DNA from: Henckelia pumila
Taxonomy: Eukaryota; Streptophyta; Magnoliopsida; Lamiales; Gesneriaceae
Reading direction: 5' to 3'
Assembly: GCF_033568475.1 (NCBI RefSeq)
Contig: NC_133120.1
Coordinates: 96,552,151-96,616,150 of the forward strand
DNA: 64,000 bases
Below the pieces are notes generated by a model that was not told the DNA's origin, did not search any database, and was given only the letters and a program-made list of their open reading frames with translations. The translations under genes were made by a program, and so were the position numbers. Positions 11,367 through 22,169 of this stretch are shown here, one piece after another. Positions within the stretch are counted from its first letter, which is position 1. Each line of letters begins with the position of its first letter.

Positions 11367-12270
11367 GTGAGGCAGTCAACTCGAAAGAGAAGACCACCAG
11401 GTTGGCTTTCAGATTATGTCACTGAAAGCAACATTGCATATTGTCTATTAACAGAGGATGGTGAGCCATCGAGTTTCCATGAGGCTACTCAAAGCTCGGA
11501 TGTATCCTTGTGGATGACAGCGATGCAGGAAGAATTGGAAGCATTGGACAGGAATAAAACTTGGGATCTTGTTACACTACCACGAGGGAGGAAATCTATC
11601 GATAACAGATGGGTCTATAAGATCAAGCGTGATGGTAATAACCAAGTGGAGCGGTATCGTGCAAGATTGGTTGTCAAAGGGTATGCTCAGAAAGAAGGAA
11701 TTGACTTCAATGAGATATTTTCTCCTGTGGTTCGGCTTTCAATAGTCAGGATAGTATTGGCAATGTGTGCGGTGTTTGACCTACATCTAAAACAGCTAGA
11801 TGTGAAAATGGCATTTCTTCATGGCGATCTTGAAGAAGAAATTTATATGCTCCAGCCAGAAGGTTTTGCAGAAAAAGGCAAAGAGAACTTGGTTTGCAGG
11901 TTGAACAAATCTCTGTACGGTCTCAAACAGGCACCGAGGTGTTGGTACAAAATATTTGATTCCTATATCATGAGCCTTGGGTACAACAGACTCAGTGCAG
12001 ACCCTTGTACGTATTTCAAGAGGTCTGGTGATGATGATTATATCATTTTGCTGTTGTACGTGGACGACATGTTGGTAGCAGGCCCCAACAAAGATCGGGT
12101 CCAAAAATTGAAGGCACAGTTGGCTAGGAAATTTGATATGAAGGACTTGGGACCAGCAAACAAGATTCTAGGGATGTTAGTTCACCGAGACAGAAGTAAA
12201 AGGAAGATTTGGCTTTCCCAGAAAAATTATTTGAAGAAATTCTTGCAACGCTTCAACATGCAAGATAGTA
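11367..12270 (+). pseudogene. Copia reverse transcriptase, 5' portion of RT-RNase H
   Basis: Carries the copia RVT_2 landmarks: 'NRWVYKIKRDG', 'RARLVVKGYAQKEGIDF', 'QLDVKMAFLHGDLEEEIYM', 'LYGLKQAPRCWY' and the catalytic YVDD at 12057-12068. It is cut at 12270 by the solo LTR. Removing the insert and one TAGTA duplication (2814 bp, a multiple of 3) rejoins the frame to 15085 onward. Confidence 0.92.
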
Positions 12271-15079
12271 TGTAATACCCAAAAATTTTAATACGTAAAT
12301 TCGCATGCATAATTAAGGAAATTAATTATTTAAAATTTTATATTTGGGTTAAATGACATTTATTTGTTATTATGTGAAATATATGCATGATTTAAATTTA
12401 TTTTAGCATTTAACCCGTAATTATGGTATTTTTAGATTTTTAAGGAATTAATTGTCTTGATCGCGTAGACGGGACCGTGGACGGACGAGATACCAAAATA
12501 TTTAGCCAAAAATATTTTATGAGTTTTATGAGCCTTAAAATAATATTTTAAGGTATTTTGTCAAGAAAATTTTTAGTATTTAGTTATGTATTTATTTTAA
12601 GGTTGATTTTTAGCCAAAATAAGTCATTTTAATGACTTTTATTAATATTTAAAAATTCCCTAATTTTATATTTCGGGATTTTGGTTGTGTTATCAGATTT
12701 TTATTATTATTAGGAGTTTTAAATAAAGTTTTGTTGGTATATTATCTTTATGTTGATTATTATTATTTATTTAAACCAATATCTACTCAAATTAAACCTA
12801 AAAATAAATCCCTGTACCGATTAAAAATATTTAGCCGCCTCCCCCATATTTTTTCATCGTCTTCCTCACGTTTCATCAGCCTCCACCATAGTTTTGACAG
12901 AAAACTTCAACCTCCATAGCCGATCCATCATTTTCTTGGATTATTTTTGATCCATTCGTCGTCCCGGAGCGCCGTACACGCGATTATTGTCTCGTTTCTT
13001 CGTTTATCTTCGTCTAAGGCATGTCGAATTCTCTTCTTTAACACCATATAAGCTACATAAATTTTTATGCATCAGAAATTTTGATCTAGCATGTTACATC
13101 ACGAAAGTTTATGAAATTCTTGCATATATGCCTTCGATGTTCACGGTTTGAATGCTTCCTTGCATGAATCTCACGTTTTATGACATGGTGAGGATCTGGG
13201 CTGCTGGATTGAAGATAAAAGAGTGTATCAGGGTCCCTAGGGTCGAGTTAGGTCGAGATTTGAGGTTGGTATAGGCTGGAAACGAAGCTGTCATCTTCGG
13301 ATGTCATGGCGCGCAGATTTGTGGTTAAGAGGAAGAAGGCTTCGTTCTCCATCCTCAGGCAATGGTTTGGCGTGAGGTTTGAAGGGTTAGAACCCCATTG
13401 ATGTTGGCTAAGATTTAGAAGTGGTTTCACAAAAAAATATGGTCGGAGTAGAGAGAACGATCGAATTTACGGCAGCCGCTCAGGGCTGGGTGCGAGATGG
13501 GGGACAGCCTGTTGCAAGGCTTCGTTCTCCTTCCTCGGACCACCGTTTGGGCTGATTCTTGTTTTGTTAGAACCGACTAGAAGTAGGTTAGATTTTTGTG
13601 GTAATACTCCGGTCAGTGGTGGCCGGAGTTGGACGGCCGATCGCCGGAAGTAACTGCTGCTCGCACAGCCGAGAGGGTAGGAGAGGGGGGGATCGGGTTT
13701 GGGCTGGGGGTGGGGGTGGGTCGGGTCTGGGTAGTCCGGGTCGGGTCTGGTAAGTAGTGGGTCGGGTCAGTTGGATTTGGGTCCGGGTTAGGTGGGCTTT
13801 AATAATTAATTAAGAGTTTAATTGTTTTTTTGGGCTTTAATAATTAGTTAAAAAATTATTTGGGCTTTCCAATATTTTTATTTGGGACTTAAATAATTTA
13901 TTTAAGTTAGCCCAATGATTTTTATGGGTTTGGGAGCCCATGAGAATTTTTGGGCCAGTCAGTGGATTTTTGGGCCAGTCTAGAATTTTATTGTGTTTAA
14001 TTAAGTTAATGGGTTTAAATATTTTTATTTAGGCCCAATTAAGTTTAATTAAGTTATTTGGGCTAAGATATGATTATTGGGCTTTTATTTAAGTTAATGG
14101 GCTTAGAGTGAGTGACCAGCAGTCTGGACCAACCCATGAAAAATAAATAAGTCCGGTATATATATTTAATTATTTTTATGCATAAAGTCTATTTTAAGTA
14201 TAAGTATATTATATTATGAAAAAAATTAATTAAATATATATTACGGACATATTTTCAGTGCATGCATTCATGAAATAATTTTTATGCATGATTTAATGTT
14301 TAAGGTTGAGCAAAAGAAAATAATTTTTATGTTGGAAGTTGAAGTAGTGTGACAATTTAAGGGGGATTCGTCCCCATATGTGAACTATTGAAAGGCAGTT
14401 TACTGCCAATTTAAGAGGTGATTCGTCACCGCCACGTACGTTGGTTTACCACGCTGATCAGTATTTAATGTATGTATGGTTACACTATGGATACGACATT
14501 TCGATGTTAGAAAATACTTTGCTCAACAATGTTTATGTATTATTATGATATTTAAGTTTAATTTAAGTTTATGCTATGTTTAATTATTTTTTTAAGCATG
14601 CTTATTCATGTACATGTATATGTATTAGTAATTATGTGATGCATTATTTTTAACCTTGTTATAAAGGATTAGACATGTTGAGCCCCTAGGCTCACTACGC
14701 TTATATGGTGCAGGTGAGCATGATGACGTTTTTGTAGCTCCTACCGATGGTGAGGACTTATGAGCTCACGGAGCAGTGGACCCCGTGACCGTCGCAGATT
14801 TTAGTTGATTTTGAGGAACATTTATTTTATTATGCTGAGTTTTTAAACAAGTTCTTCTTTTTATTATTTTAATTATGGGAATTTTGAATTATCAAACTTA
14901 GTATTTTTACTTCATGCACAATGACATTTTCAGCAAGTATTTAAGTTTTTTTTTTATGTAGTAATATTATTTTTTTTATGTTTATACATATATGTATGGG
15001 CGTATATGTATAGTATTATTTTTAGTATTTTATTAAAAAAAAAAAAGTTTTTCCGCATTTATTATTAGTAGGCGTTTCA
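12271..15079. mobile_element. Solo LTR, 2809 bp, inserted in copia pol
   Basis: Starts TGTAATACCC and ends GGCGTTTCA, flanked by TAGTA at 12266-12270 and 15080-15084. There is no PBS, polypurine tract or coding domain, so this is one long LTR left by recombination. Its interior holds AT-rich ends and a GC-rich middle (about 13440-13800) with G runs, two related phrases ending in 'aaggcttcgttctcc' near 13335 and 13517, and the pair 'ggggattcgtcccc' (14362) and 'ggtgattcgtcacc' (14418). Length and termini suggest a gypsy-type LTR. The family is not represented elsewhere in the window. Confidence 0.85.
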
Positions 15080-15084
15080 TAGTA

Positions 15085-15836
15085 AGCCAGTTTCAACCCC
15101 TCTTCTTATTAACTTCAAGTTATCTTCTGAGATGTGTCCTAGCAGTGAAGCAGAGAAGATGGAGATGTCTCGAGTACCGTATGCATCAGCAGTGGGGAGT
15201 TTAATGTTCGCCATGATTTGTACAAGACCAGACATTGCACAAGCAGTGGGAGCAGTCAGTCGATATATGGCGAATCCTGGACAAGAGCATTGGAGCACGG
15301 TTAAGAGGATCCTTAGATACATTAAGGGTACCTCGGATGCTGCATTATGTTTTGGAGGATCAGATTTTGCATTCAGGGGCTATGTGGATTCAGATTACGC
15401 AGGTGATCCAGATAAAAGAAAATCTACTACTGGTTATGTGTTTACAGTTGCAGGAGATGCAGTCAGCTGGGTTTCAAAACTGCAAACAGTTGTGGCATTA
15501 TCTACAACGGAAGCAGAATACATGGCAGCTACTCAAGCTTGTAAGGAGGCAATATGGATTAAAAGGTTATTGGAGGAGCTTGGGCACAAACAAGAAAATA
15601 TTCCTCTGTTTTGTGACAGTCAGAGTGCCTTGCACATTGCAAGGAATCCAGCCTTTCATTTCAGGACTAAACACATTGGAGTACAATTTCACTTTGTACG
15701 GGAAGTAGTAGAGGAAGGAAGTGTGGACATGCTGAAGATCCATACGAAGGATAACATATCTGATTTTCTGACCAAGCCAGTGAACACAGAGAAGTTTGAG
15801 TGGTGTAGATCCTCTAGTGGCCTAGCAGAAACGTAA
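15085..15836 (+). pseudogene. Copia RNase H, 3' portion of RT-RNase H
   Basis: Continues the RT frame after the solo LTR. RNase H landmarks are 'GSLMFAMICTRPDIA', Asp in 'YVDSDYAGD', Glu in 'STTEAEYMA', Asp in 'LFCDSQSALHIA', and the copia ending 'RTKHIGVQFHFVRE ... DFLTKPV'. It ends at TAA 15834-15836. This segment has no further lesion. Confidence 0.9.
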
Positions 15837-15894
15837 GCAGCGGGAATGACAAGATTAAAAGAAGGTGTGGAGATGTGTTTGATTCTCAATCAAT

Positions 15895-15910
15895 CTCCAA
15901 GTAGAAGAAA
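15895..15910 (+). other. Copia polypurine tract
   Basis: Purine-rich 'aagtagaagaaa' directly before the TG of the 3' LTR, in the expected place for plus-strand priming. Confidence 0.7.
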
Positions 15911-16376
15911 TGTCGGTAGAATTGATGGGTATGGGACATGCATTTAATGCATGTCCATTGTCAACATATGTAGGCGAGAAGTTCTGAAACGGAAACCACA
16001 TGCATCAAAGCAAATTCAGTCTTGAATTTGCAACGTGTGTTCACACGCAGAAAATCTTCCTATAAATACGTGCCTCTTCCCTTCATTCAGATCATCCCAT
16101 TCTCAAGCAATTTCTTTTGAGCTTGAGTGTTCTTCTCTCCCTAGTTATTTCTATATATTTGTGAGATAGATTTTCTCCTGTATTAAGAGAGTGAGTGTCT
16201 CTTTGGAAACACAGAGAGAGGTTGTAATTCTCCAAATATTATAGTGGAATTTTTTTGGTCTTGCCCGTGGTTTTTACCCTAATAATTTTTTAGGGGTTTT
16301 CCACGTAAATCTTGGTGTCTATTTATTTTTCAATTTACATAGTTTCTATCTCGTGATGCCGCACCTGGGAGCAACC
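15911..16376 (+). repeat. Copia 3' LTR (466 bp)
   Basis: Same sequence as the 5' LTR, with scattered substitutions and an extra stretch of about 56 bp ('accacatgcatcaaagc' ... 'gtgttcacacgc') just upstream of TATAAATA at 16061. It ends GCAACC, followed by GTTTG. Confidence 0.9.
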
Positions 16377-16479
16377 GTTTGCACCAACTCACGAAGGAAA
16401 GACAAGTAGCAAAAATATAAATTTACGCATGCAGTTTCCCAATAGCAACCGTTGTTCTTGTTTCTCTATTTTCTCACAA

Positions 16480-16545
16480 TTCACCAAGCTAGAAGTATGG
16501 GCGCTCTTTCAAACCAAGACTACTGTCGTAAATTTTTCTTTTCTT
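16480..16545 (-). pseudogene. Relic of the unknown membrane-protein last exon (copy 1)
   Basis: 'acaattcaccaagctagaag' and 'gctctttcaaacca' align with the 3' end of the exon at 38628-38693 and, more weakly, 45738-45790. The upstream phrase 'gacaagtagcaaaaatataaatttacg' also has a counterpart near 38540. Only the extreme 3' end survives. Confidence 0.5.
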
Positions 16546-17261
16546 TTCTTTTCTTTTTCTTTTTTTTTTTTTTTTTTTCTCAAGGAGGGTGCCGACTTGG
16601 GCCCACACCCAGTAGCGTGAGTTCTATTATTATAATTATTATTTTTACTTTTCGAAAATTCATATTTTTATTTGTATTAAATCAATAATTTATAAGGTTG
16701 CATATGCAATTCTATATCGTTTTATTACGAAAAAGAAAATATTTGCAGCCAAAAACTTTCACCATGACAAAATTTTTCTCACATGAAATATTGGATGATT
16801 CATATATATATATAATAATTTAATATTTTATACTGTATCAATTGTTTACTTTTGTGAGTTGCTCGCTCAATCTACTGTTTATATAATTGAAAAACGTTTT
16901 TCAAATTAAATTTCGTATCCATATATTATAACTTCCCCCTGTTTTGTCTCCCTCATTATTTTATTTTTTTCACTCATTTTTCCTTCTCTTTTTTTAATAT
17001 TTTTTTCCCTCCATTTTGTTTGAATGATTTATTTTTTTCCAAAGAGCTAGGAAGAATCACACACACTGCACAATTATTATTGTAATAATTATACAAAGAC
17101 TTGGTCCACCCCATCCCCCAAGGGCCGAGAGAGACAGAAAGAGCCACGTACACCAAAAACAAAAAATCTTACAAAAATACAACATGCAACAAATTAAACA
17201 CGCGTATAGATTCGTTATTTATGTTATTTGATGTGGTGATGATATATAATTGTTTTTTTTT

Positions 17262-17355
17262 TTTCAGATTCACCTTGGAAGTATTGGCGGCGCCCTTCCT
17301 AAACTCCTCATGAACCGCCCATGAAACAGACCACCAAGATCCTCCATAAACGTCC
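17262..17355 (-). pseudogene. Relic of the unknown membrane-protein last exon (copy 2)
   Basis: The block 'cttcctaaactcctcatgaa' ... 'accaagatcctccataaac' is almost identical to 45788-45845 inside the best-preserved exon. It breaks off after 'gtcctaag', so only the C-terminal coding end remains. Confidence 0.65.
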
Positions 17356-17616
17356 TAAGAGGGAATTATGACAGCTAGCCATGGCTTGAGCAAAGCGAGT
17401 ATTGAATAATCTCATTTGGATATAATTAAAGTTCATGAGAACGTGGAATATTGTTAATGTAGAAAATGATGCCCTCAAGCGTGAATAATAATATTATATA
17501 ATATAACCCTGCTGTTCTTGGGTTTTCTGCAGGCATTAGATCAGATTTGGATTATTTTATAGCTGCTTGAACACTAACAAAACCATTAAAGTTATTGAGT
17601 GGCGAAATGAAGAGCA

Positions 17617-17618
<2 letters not shown>

Positions 17619-17648
<30 letters not shown>
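17619..17648. repeat. TA microsatellite (target of element A)
   Basis: About 30 bp of alternating TA directly before the element A LTR. The right flank of the element (37310-37322) is also TA repeat, so the element inserted into this microsatellite. Confidence 0.8.
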
Positions 17649-17653
<5 letters not shown>

Positions 17654-18402
17654 TGATTATCACAAAATGACTACCCGAGGATGGGTAAATTCCCGAGCGA
17701 AAAAGGTAGGCGAAGATACAAAATATATGAATATCTTATTCGTTTGGAGACGAAGTTCTACCAATATTTTTTTAGAGAGTCAGTCCATCCCCTACCTTGC
17801 CCCCCAGGATGGGCTTTTATACTCGCCCACCCGGGTCCTCAATGATTACTGGGTATGGCCTTACTGACAACTTTTAGGGTGATAAAATGATTATCACGTG
17901 TGATTTAGACCCCCATAATTTCCGGATAGAGCCCACTCCTTTGGATCGTATTTAGTAATGATTGGATTTGTGATTTGAACCTGACATACTTCAAATAAAC
18001 GTGGCCGTTTTCTGGCCCTAAAAATAGAAAGGCCGGGGCCCCACTGGTTTTCCTTTCCTTTCCTAACTTCCGAAGGCTTACTCCGGGAGGTTCTAGCTCC
18101 CAGGCCCCTTACCCGGGTTCCTTTCAATCTCCTGTATCGGTCCGGGTGCTAAGGCCTCCCAGGTTAAGCCTTTCTTGCAGATCCCAGGTTACTGCCCCCC
18201 AGTCCCGGGTTCTTTAATATGTTGCGGTTACACCATCCTCTCGAGTTCAATCCACCCGGGGTATCGTCATCCCGGGTATGTGATATCATCACACTTCTTA
18301 AAGATAGTCGGGCTAGGACCTGCTCCGCTGTCCCGAGAAGCTAATACCATCTTTCCGGGTCCAATCCACCCGGGATATCGTCATTCCGGGTATGTGATAT
18401 CA
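17649..18402 (-). repeat. Element A left LTR (3' LTR); inner boundary uncertain
   Basis: Starts TGATGTGATTATCAC and matches the right LTR (36556-37309) almost throughout. The inner end is placed where the right LTR stops (GTATGTGATATCA), but here the 114-bp tandem units continue to about 18600 and no polypurine tract is obvious. The true inner edge could lie anywhere from 18402 to about 18660. Confidence 0.7.
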
Positions 18403-18600
18403 TCACACTTCCTAAATATAGTCGGGCTAGGACCTGCTCCGCTGTCCCGAGAAGCTAATACCATCTTTCCGGGTCCAATCCACCCGGGGTATCGTAATAT
18501 GATATCACCACACTTCCTAAAGATAGTCGGGCTAGGACCTGCTCCGCTGTCCCGAAAAGCTAATACCATCTTCCCGGGTCCAATCCACCCGAGGTATCGT
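18249..18600. repeat. 114-bp tandem repeat in the LTR U3
   Basis: Units begin at 'aatccaccc' at 18249, 18363, 18477 and 18582 (periods 114, 114, 105), each with 'tagtcgggctaggacctgct' and 'agctaataccatctt'. The right LTR has only two starts (37156, 37270), so copy number changed between the two LTRs. Confidence 0.85.
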
Positions 18601-18932
18601 CATCCCGGGTCCTATCTCTCGGGGTATCTACCCGGGAGTCGCTACCCTTACGTCAGCCCTAGACGCTTTGTAGTGCGCCTGTCAGAGAATTTGTCAGACG
18701 TCGCTTCAGCTTCTTGAGCACGCTTTGCGTATCTCTACCGTTCATTTCAAAATACACGGCTCAGATTATTTTGGCCCCTTTTAGTAATTAATCCTTCGCG
18801 ACCCTTCCTTCTTCTTCTCATCGTCTTTCTTCTCGAACTCATTACCCTTTGGTTTTCAGCGACTGTGCTTTCAGTTCCATTGTTCACTTCCCTACATCCC
18901 TAATTCGCTTTAATTCTGTAAGTTTTATTTCA

Positions 18933-21428
18933 ATGTCTACAGGTACCTCATCTACCTCTGGAGCGAATGCCAAAGGCTCGCCCAGAGACGAGGATCCAAG
19001 CGGTAGCTCGAGCGATGCTCGCTCCACTTCTGCGCTGCTTTCCCGACCTTCTTCTTTTAAGCAAGCTTCCCGACTCCCGACAAAGCCTTCCGCTGCTTCT
19101 TCCTCTCGCCCCAAGGGAAAAGGCAAACAAAAAGTGAAGAACCCAAAACCCCTATCTTCTGTGCCCTCTTCCTTGGGCTGGTACACTTACCTTCCTAGCA
19201 CCCTCTCCCAAGGGGCCGCGGAGGAACTTCGTGGCTCAGGGGAAATCCCTTTATCCTACTCCTTATTCCGTCCTCTACCTGGGAGTGCTCCTGATACTCC
19301 TCCTCCCGGTTGCTACACATTTTTCCGAGACCAAATTCGGAGTGGCCATCGATTTCCCATTCCTCCTTTCTACCTAGTTGTTGCCGACTTCTTTCAAGTT
19401 TCTGTTAATCAATTCCACCCGAACTCCTTCCGAATAATGGCCTCGACCTATATCCTCTTTAAAATGCACAACTTAGCCATCACCCCTCTGATTTTGCACT
19501 ACTTTTTTTCTTCCCGCTTCAACGAAGGAGCTTTCTCCCTGGCCGCACGGCTGAATGCTCGTTTTCTTTCCGATATCCCCTCATATTTAAAGGGATGGAA
19601 AGAGCGGTATTTTTTTTATTCAACCCCCGGCTCCTTTCACTTTTAGGACCGGGTTCTTATCTAGTCTCCCTCCTCAACCTGAGCTTCCCGAACATTATAA
19701 GGTTGAGGAGCCTTATACTCATAGCTTGACTTTAGTCAAGAATAGGACATTTTCCTCCCCCGCCTTATTAACGAACGATAACATCATAGCCTACGGGTTG
19801 GGCACCTGGGTGGAAGATCTCCTTGACCAGGTGATCAATGCATACGGCGACCCGGGGGCTCAACCTGGTAATGGCTGTTCTCTGACTTTCTTTACACTGC
19901 TTTATTTATTAATTCGTACACGTAATCACATTTGTTCCTTTGGTGCAGAGCCATCAGATATGATCAGAGAAGAGTTCGACCGACGGGCAGCTGAGAGGAA
20001 GGCTGCTAAAGAGAAAACCCAAGCCCTAGCCGAGCGAAGGAAAAAGGCCCGGAGGGAGGAAAAGAGTCCTATTCATCCGCAAAGTCCTTTGCGTTTACCC
20101 ACCGTGGTAGTCCCTCCGTCTACAGTACCGATTCTTTCAGCTGTGCTCTCTCCCCCTTCAAGTGCTGCTGTTGCCGGGACTTCTGTCATGGCGCTATGCC
20201 CACCTCGACTTGCTTCCCAAGCCCAGCTGTCTTTGTCATCGGAGGACTTGGAAGATGAGGTACCGCTTTCCCATCGTAAGAGGAAAATCGGCCAGGTATC
20301 CCAGATGATCGACCTGACGGACTCGGAGGACGTTCTGCTGTCCAAGGACCTGGCCTCATCTGCTTCTACTTCTTCTATGGCCCTTCGGGCCCCGGGCTGG
20401 GACACTTCTGTCTTTGCGGGTGACCCCACTTCTCACGCCTGGGGTGACCGAGTAGATTCTACCTCCTGGGGCTCTCGATTTCCTCTGTTCTTATCAGGGA
20501 CAGCCTCCTCCAAAGTTGCCCAAATCCAAAGCTTGCTCTCCCCGGAAGATCACTCTTTACTGGCAGCTCGTGGTATCACCTCCAAACTATCGGAGGGTGT
20601 TTCCCATGCTTATACGGTAAACTCTGCCCTTTAGATACCTAAAAAAAAAGATGTGCTTGTGCACGTCTTTATTTAATCCATTGGTTGCTTTGGATGCAGG
20701 GCTTATGCATGCTGGCCAATGCCCTTTATGAGGCGAACGCTAGTCTCGCCCGAGAGAGCGAGAGGTGCAGCTCTTTTGAGGAGCATATCACTCTACTTCA
20801 ATCGCAGGCAGCCGCCCTAAGAGAGACTCATGAAGCGAAGGTTCGATCCCACCGAGAGTCGCTGGAGGGTTTTCGGGCAGATGTGGCGCGAGTGGAGGAA
20901 AGATGGCAGCGTAAGCTAGTTGAGATCCAAGATCGCCGCTCTTCCGAGATTCAATCTCTGGAGGCTCAAATAGAGCAAATTACCCGGGAGCTTGGTCAAG
21001 TTCGGCAGGAAAAAGACCTGGCTTTGAACGCAGTGAGTGGGCTTCAGGCTTCCGCGGAGGTGATGCAGAACCAGTTGGTAATCGCCCGTACGGAGGCGGA
21101 TATGCATCATTCTTTAGCTCTGGATGCTGCCCAGGCTTTGGAGGAGCGCTTTGGTACCGAAGCTGAATGGCGGAATTCTTTCCTTTCTTCCAAGGAGTTC
21201 GAGCAGACGGTGATGGATAAGTCCTTCGATTTCTTCACCCAGGGCTTTGACCTCTGTTCTACTCAGTACGAGGCAGCTGGTCTGATGCAGGAAGGAGTTC
21301 CAGATCTTAATTTGGCCATTGCTTCTTTACCCTCCGGTCCTGAAAATGAAGGAGAAGGGCCCCAGGAAGGGGTAGACGCCAGCGAAGAGCAGAAATCTCA
21401 AGAGGGAACCGAACCCTCGGGTTCTTAG
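18933..21428 (+). pseudogene. Antisense three-exon gene of element A (PF04195-like domain plus coiled coil)
   Basis: Opposite strand to gag-pol. Exon 1 runs 18933-19867, intron 19868-19948 (81 nt, phase 1), exon 2 19949-20616, intron 20617-20699 (83 nt, phase 0), exon 3 20700-21428. Both introns are GT-AG. Exon 1 has a Ser-rich start and then a region with 'DQIRSGHRFPIPPF' and 'QFHPNSFRIM', resembling the 'putative gypsy type transposon' domain (PF04195). Exon 2 is basic and Ser/Pro-rich. Exon 3 is a long coiled coil followed by 'FEQTVMDKSFDFFTQGF'. One extra base in the T run at 19641-19644 shifts the frame; otherwise the product would be about 776 residues. An alternative upstream ATG lies at 18849. 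The homologue in element B has the same intron phases. Function unknown. Confidence 0.75.
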
Positions 21429-21639
21429 ATTTAGGCTATTCATCGGAGCTTTAGGCTTGGGCTCCTAACTTTTATACATGTATATTTTGTTTGTTAAGGA
21501 AAAAACTTTGTTCTTGATTCGCCTCTTTATTCGAATGATTTTTTCTGTGTGCCTGGATAAATCCTCTGTTTTGATATACCATGAGGGTGGCCTACTCCCT
21601 CGGGCATTTCCGATGCCCGAGCGCCAGGAATCCTGGGTC

Positions 21640-22090
21640 CTTTTCAAGTCCCAGGTGGTGGGTCGCCTGAGCTCATATGGCTCACGCATTACCACGGGCC
21701 TTTGAGTACCAGGGTGGTGGATCACCTGGGTTTTTTGGTGCCAGGGTGGCAGATCACCTGGACCTACATGGCTCGTGAATTACCACGGGCCTTTGAGTAC
21801 CAGGGTGGTGGATCACCTGAGTTTTTATTTTTTTTTTTTTTTTGGTGCCAGGGTGGCAGATCACCTGGACTTATATGGCTCGTAAATTACCACGGGCTTT
21901 TGAGTACCAGGGTGGTGGATCACCTGGGTTTTTTGGTGCCAGGGTGGCAGATCACCTGGACTTACATGGCTCGTGAATTACCACGGGCCTTTGAGTACCA
22001 GGGTGGTGGATCACCTGGGTTTTTTGGCGCCAGGATGGCAGATCACCTGGACTTACATCGCTCGTGAATTACCACGGGCCTTTGAGTACT
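21640..22090. repeat. 91-bp tandem repeat between convergent genes of element A
   Basis: Unit 'tgagtaccagggtggtggat' ... 'ggctcgtgaattaccacggg', with starts at 21703, 21794, 21901, 21992 and 22083. One unit is longer because of a poly-T expansion (21827-21843). Each unit holds two similar halves ('ccagggtggtggatcacctg' and 'ccagggtggcagatcacctg'). It sits between the stops of the antisense gene and integrase. Tat elements are known to carry such variable repeats there. Confidence 0.9.
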
Positions 22091-22169
22091 TTTGCGATTA
22101 CAATAGATCAAAACATACCTTTTATTTATACAAACGGCAGAAACATAATTTACAGGCGCATATGTACTT

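Larger units (their letters stand above)
8583..16376 (+). mobile_element. Ty1/copia LTR retrotransposon (Tnt1/Tork-like), broken and split by a solo LTR
   Basis: Bounded by LTRs 8583-8992 and 15911-16376, with GTTTC before and GTTTG after (5-bp duplication, one mismatch). The domain order gag, protease, integrase, reverse transcriptase, RNase H is the copia order. The best-known relatives by motif are Tnt1-like elements of the Tork group (inference from sequence style). Known lesions: TAA at 10349-10351, a frameshift near 10375, TAA at 11364-11366, and a 2809-bp solo LTR inside the RT/RNase H region. It cannot encode an intact polyprotein. Confidence 0.93.
16377..17648. other. Host DNA between copia and element A, with exon relics
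   Basis: AT-rich sequence containing a T-rich run (16545-16580) and two relics of the decayed minus-strand gene family annotated separately. Phrases such as 'tatacaaagactt' (17090) and 'gatgccctcaagcgtgaa' (17468) recur near 40655 and 38200, showing that this flank was tandemly duplicated before the retroelements inserted. No intact gene. Confidence 0.6.

Noticed and set aside
12271..15079. Full retrotransposon within the copia element
   Set aside because: Only one LTR-like unit with TG...CA ends; no primer site, internal domains or second LTR.
19868..19948. Intron 1 of the element A antisense gene read as coding
   Set aside because: It is open and a multiple of 3, so it could be translated, but the matching phase-1 intron in element B contains a stop and must be spliced. 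I therefore prefer an intron here too.
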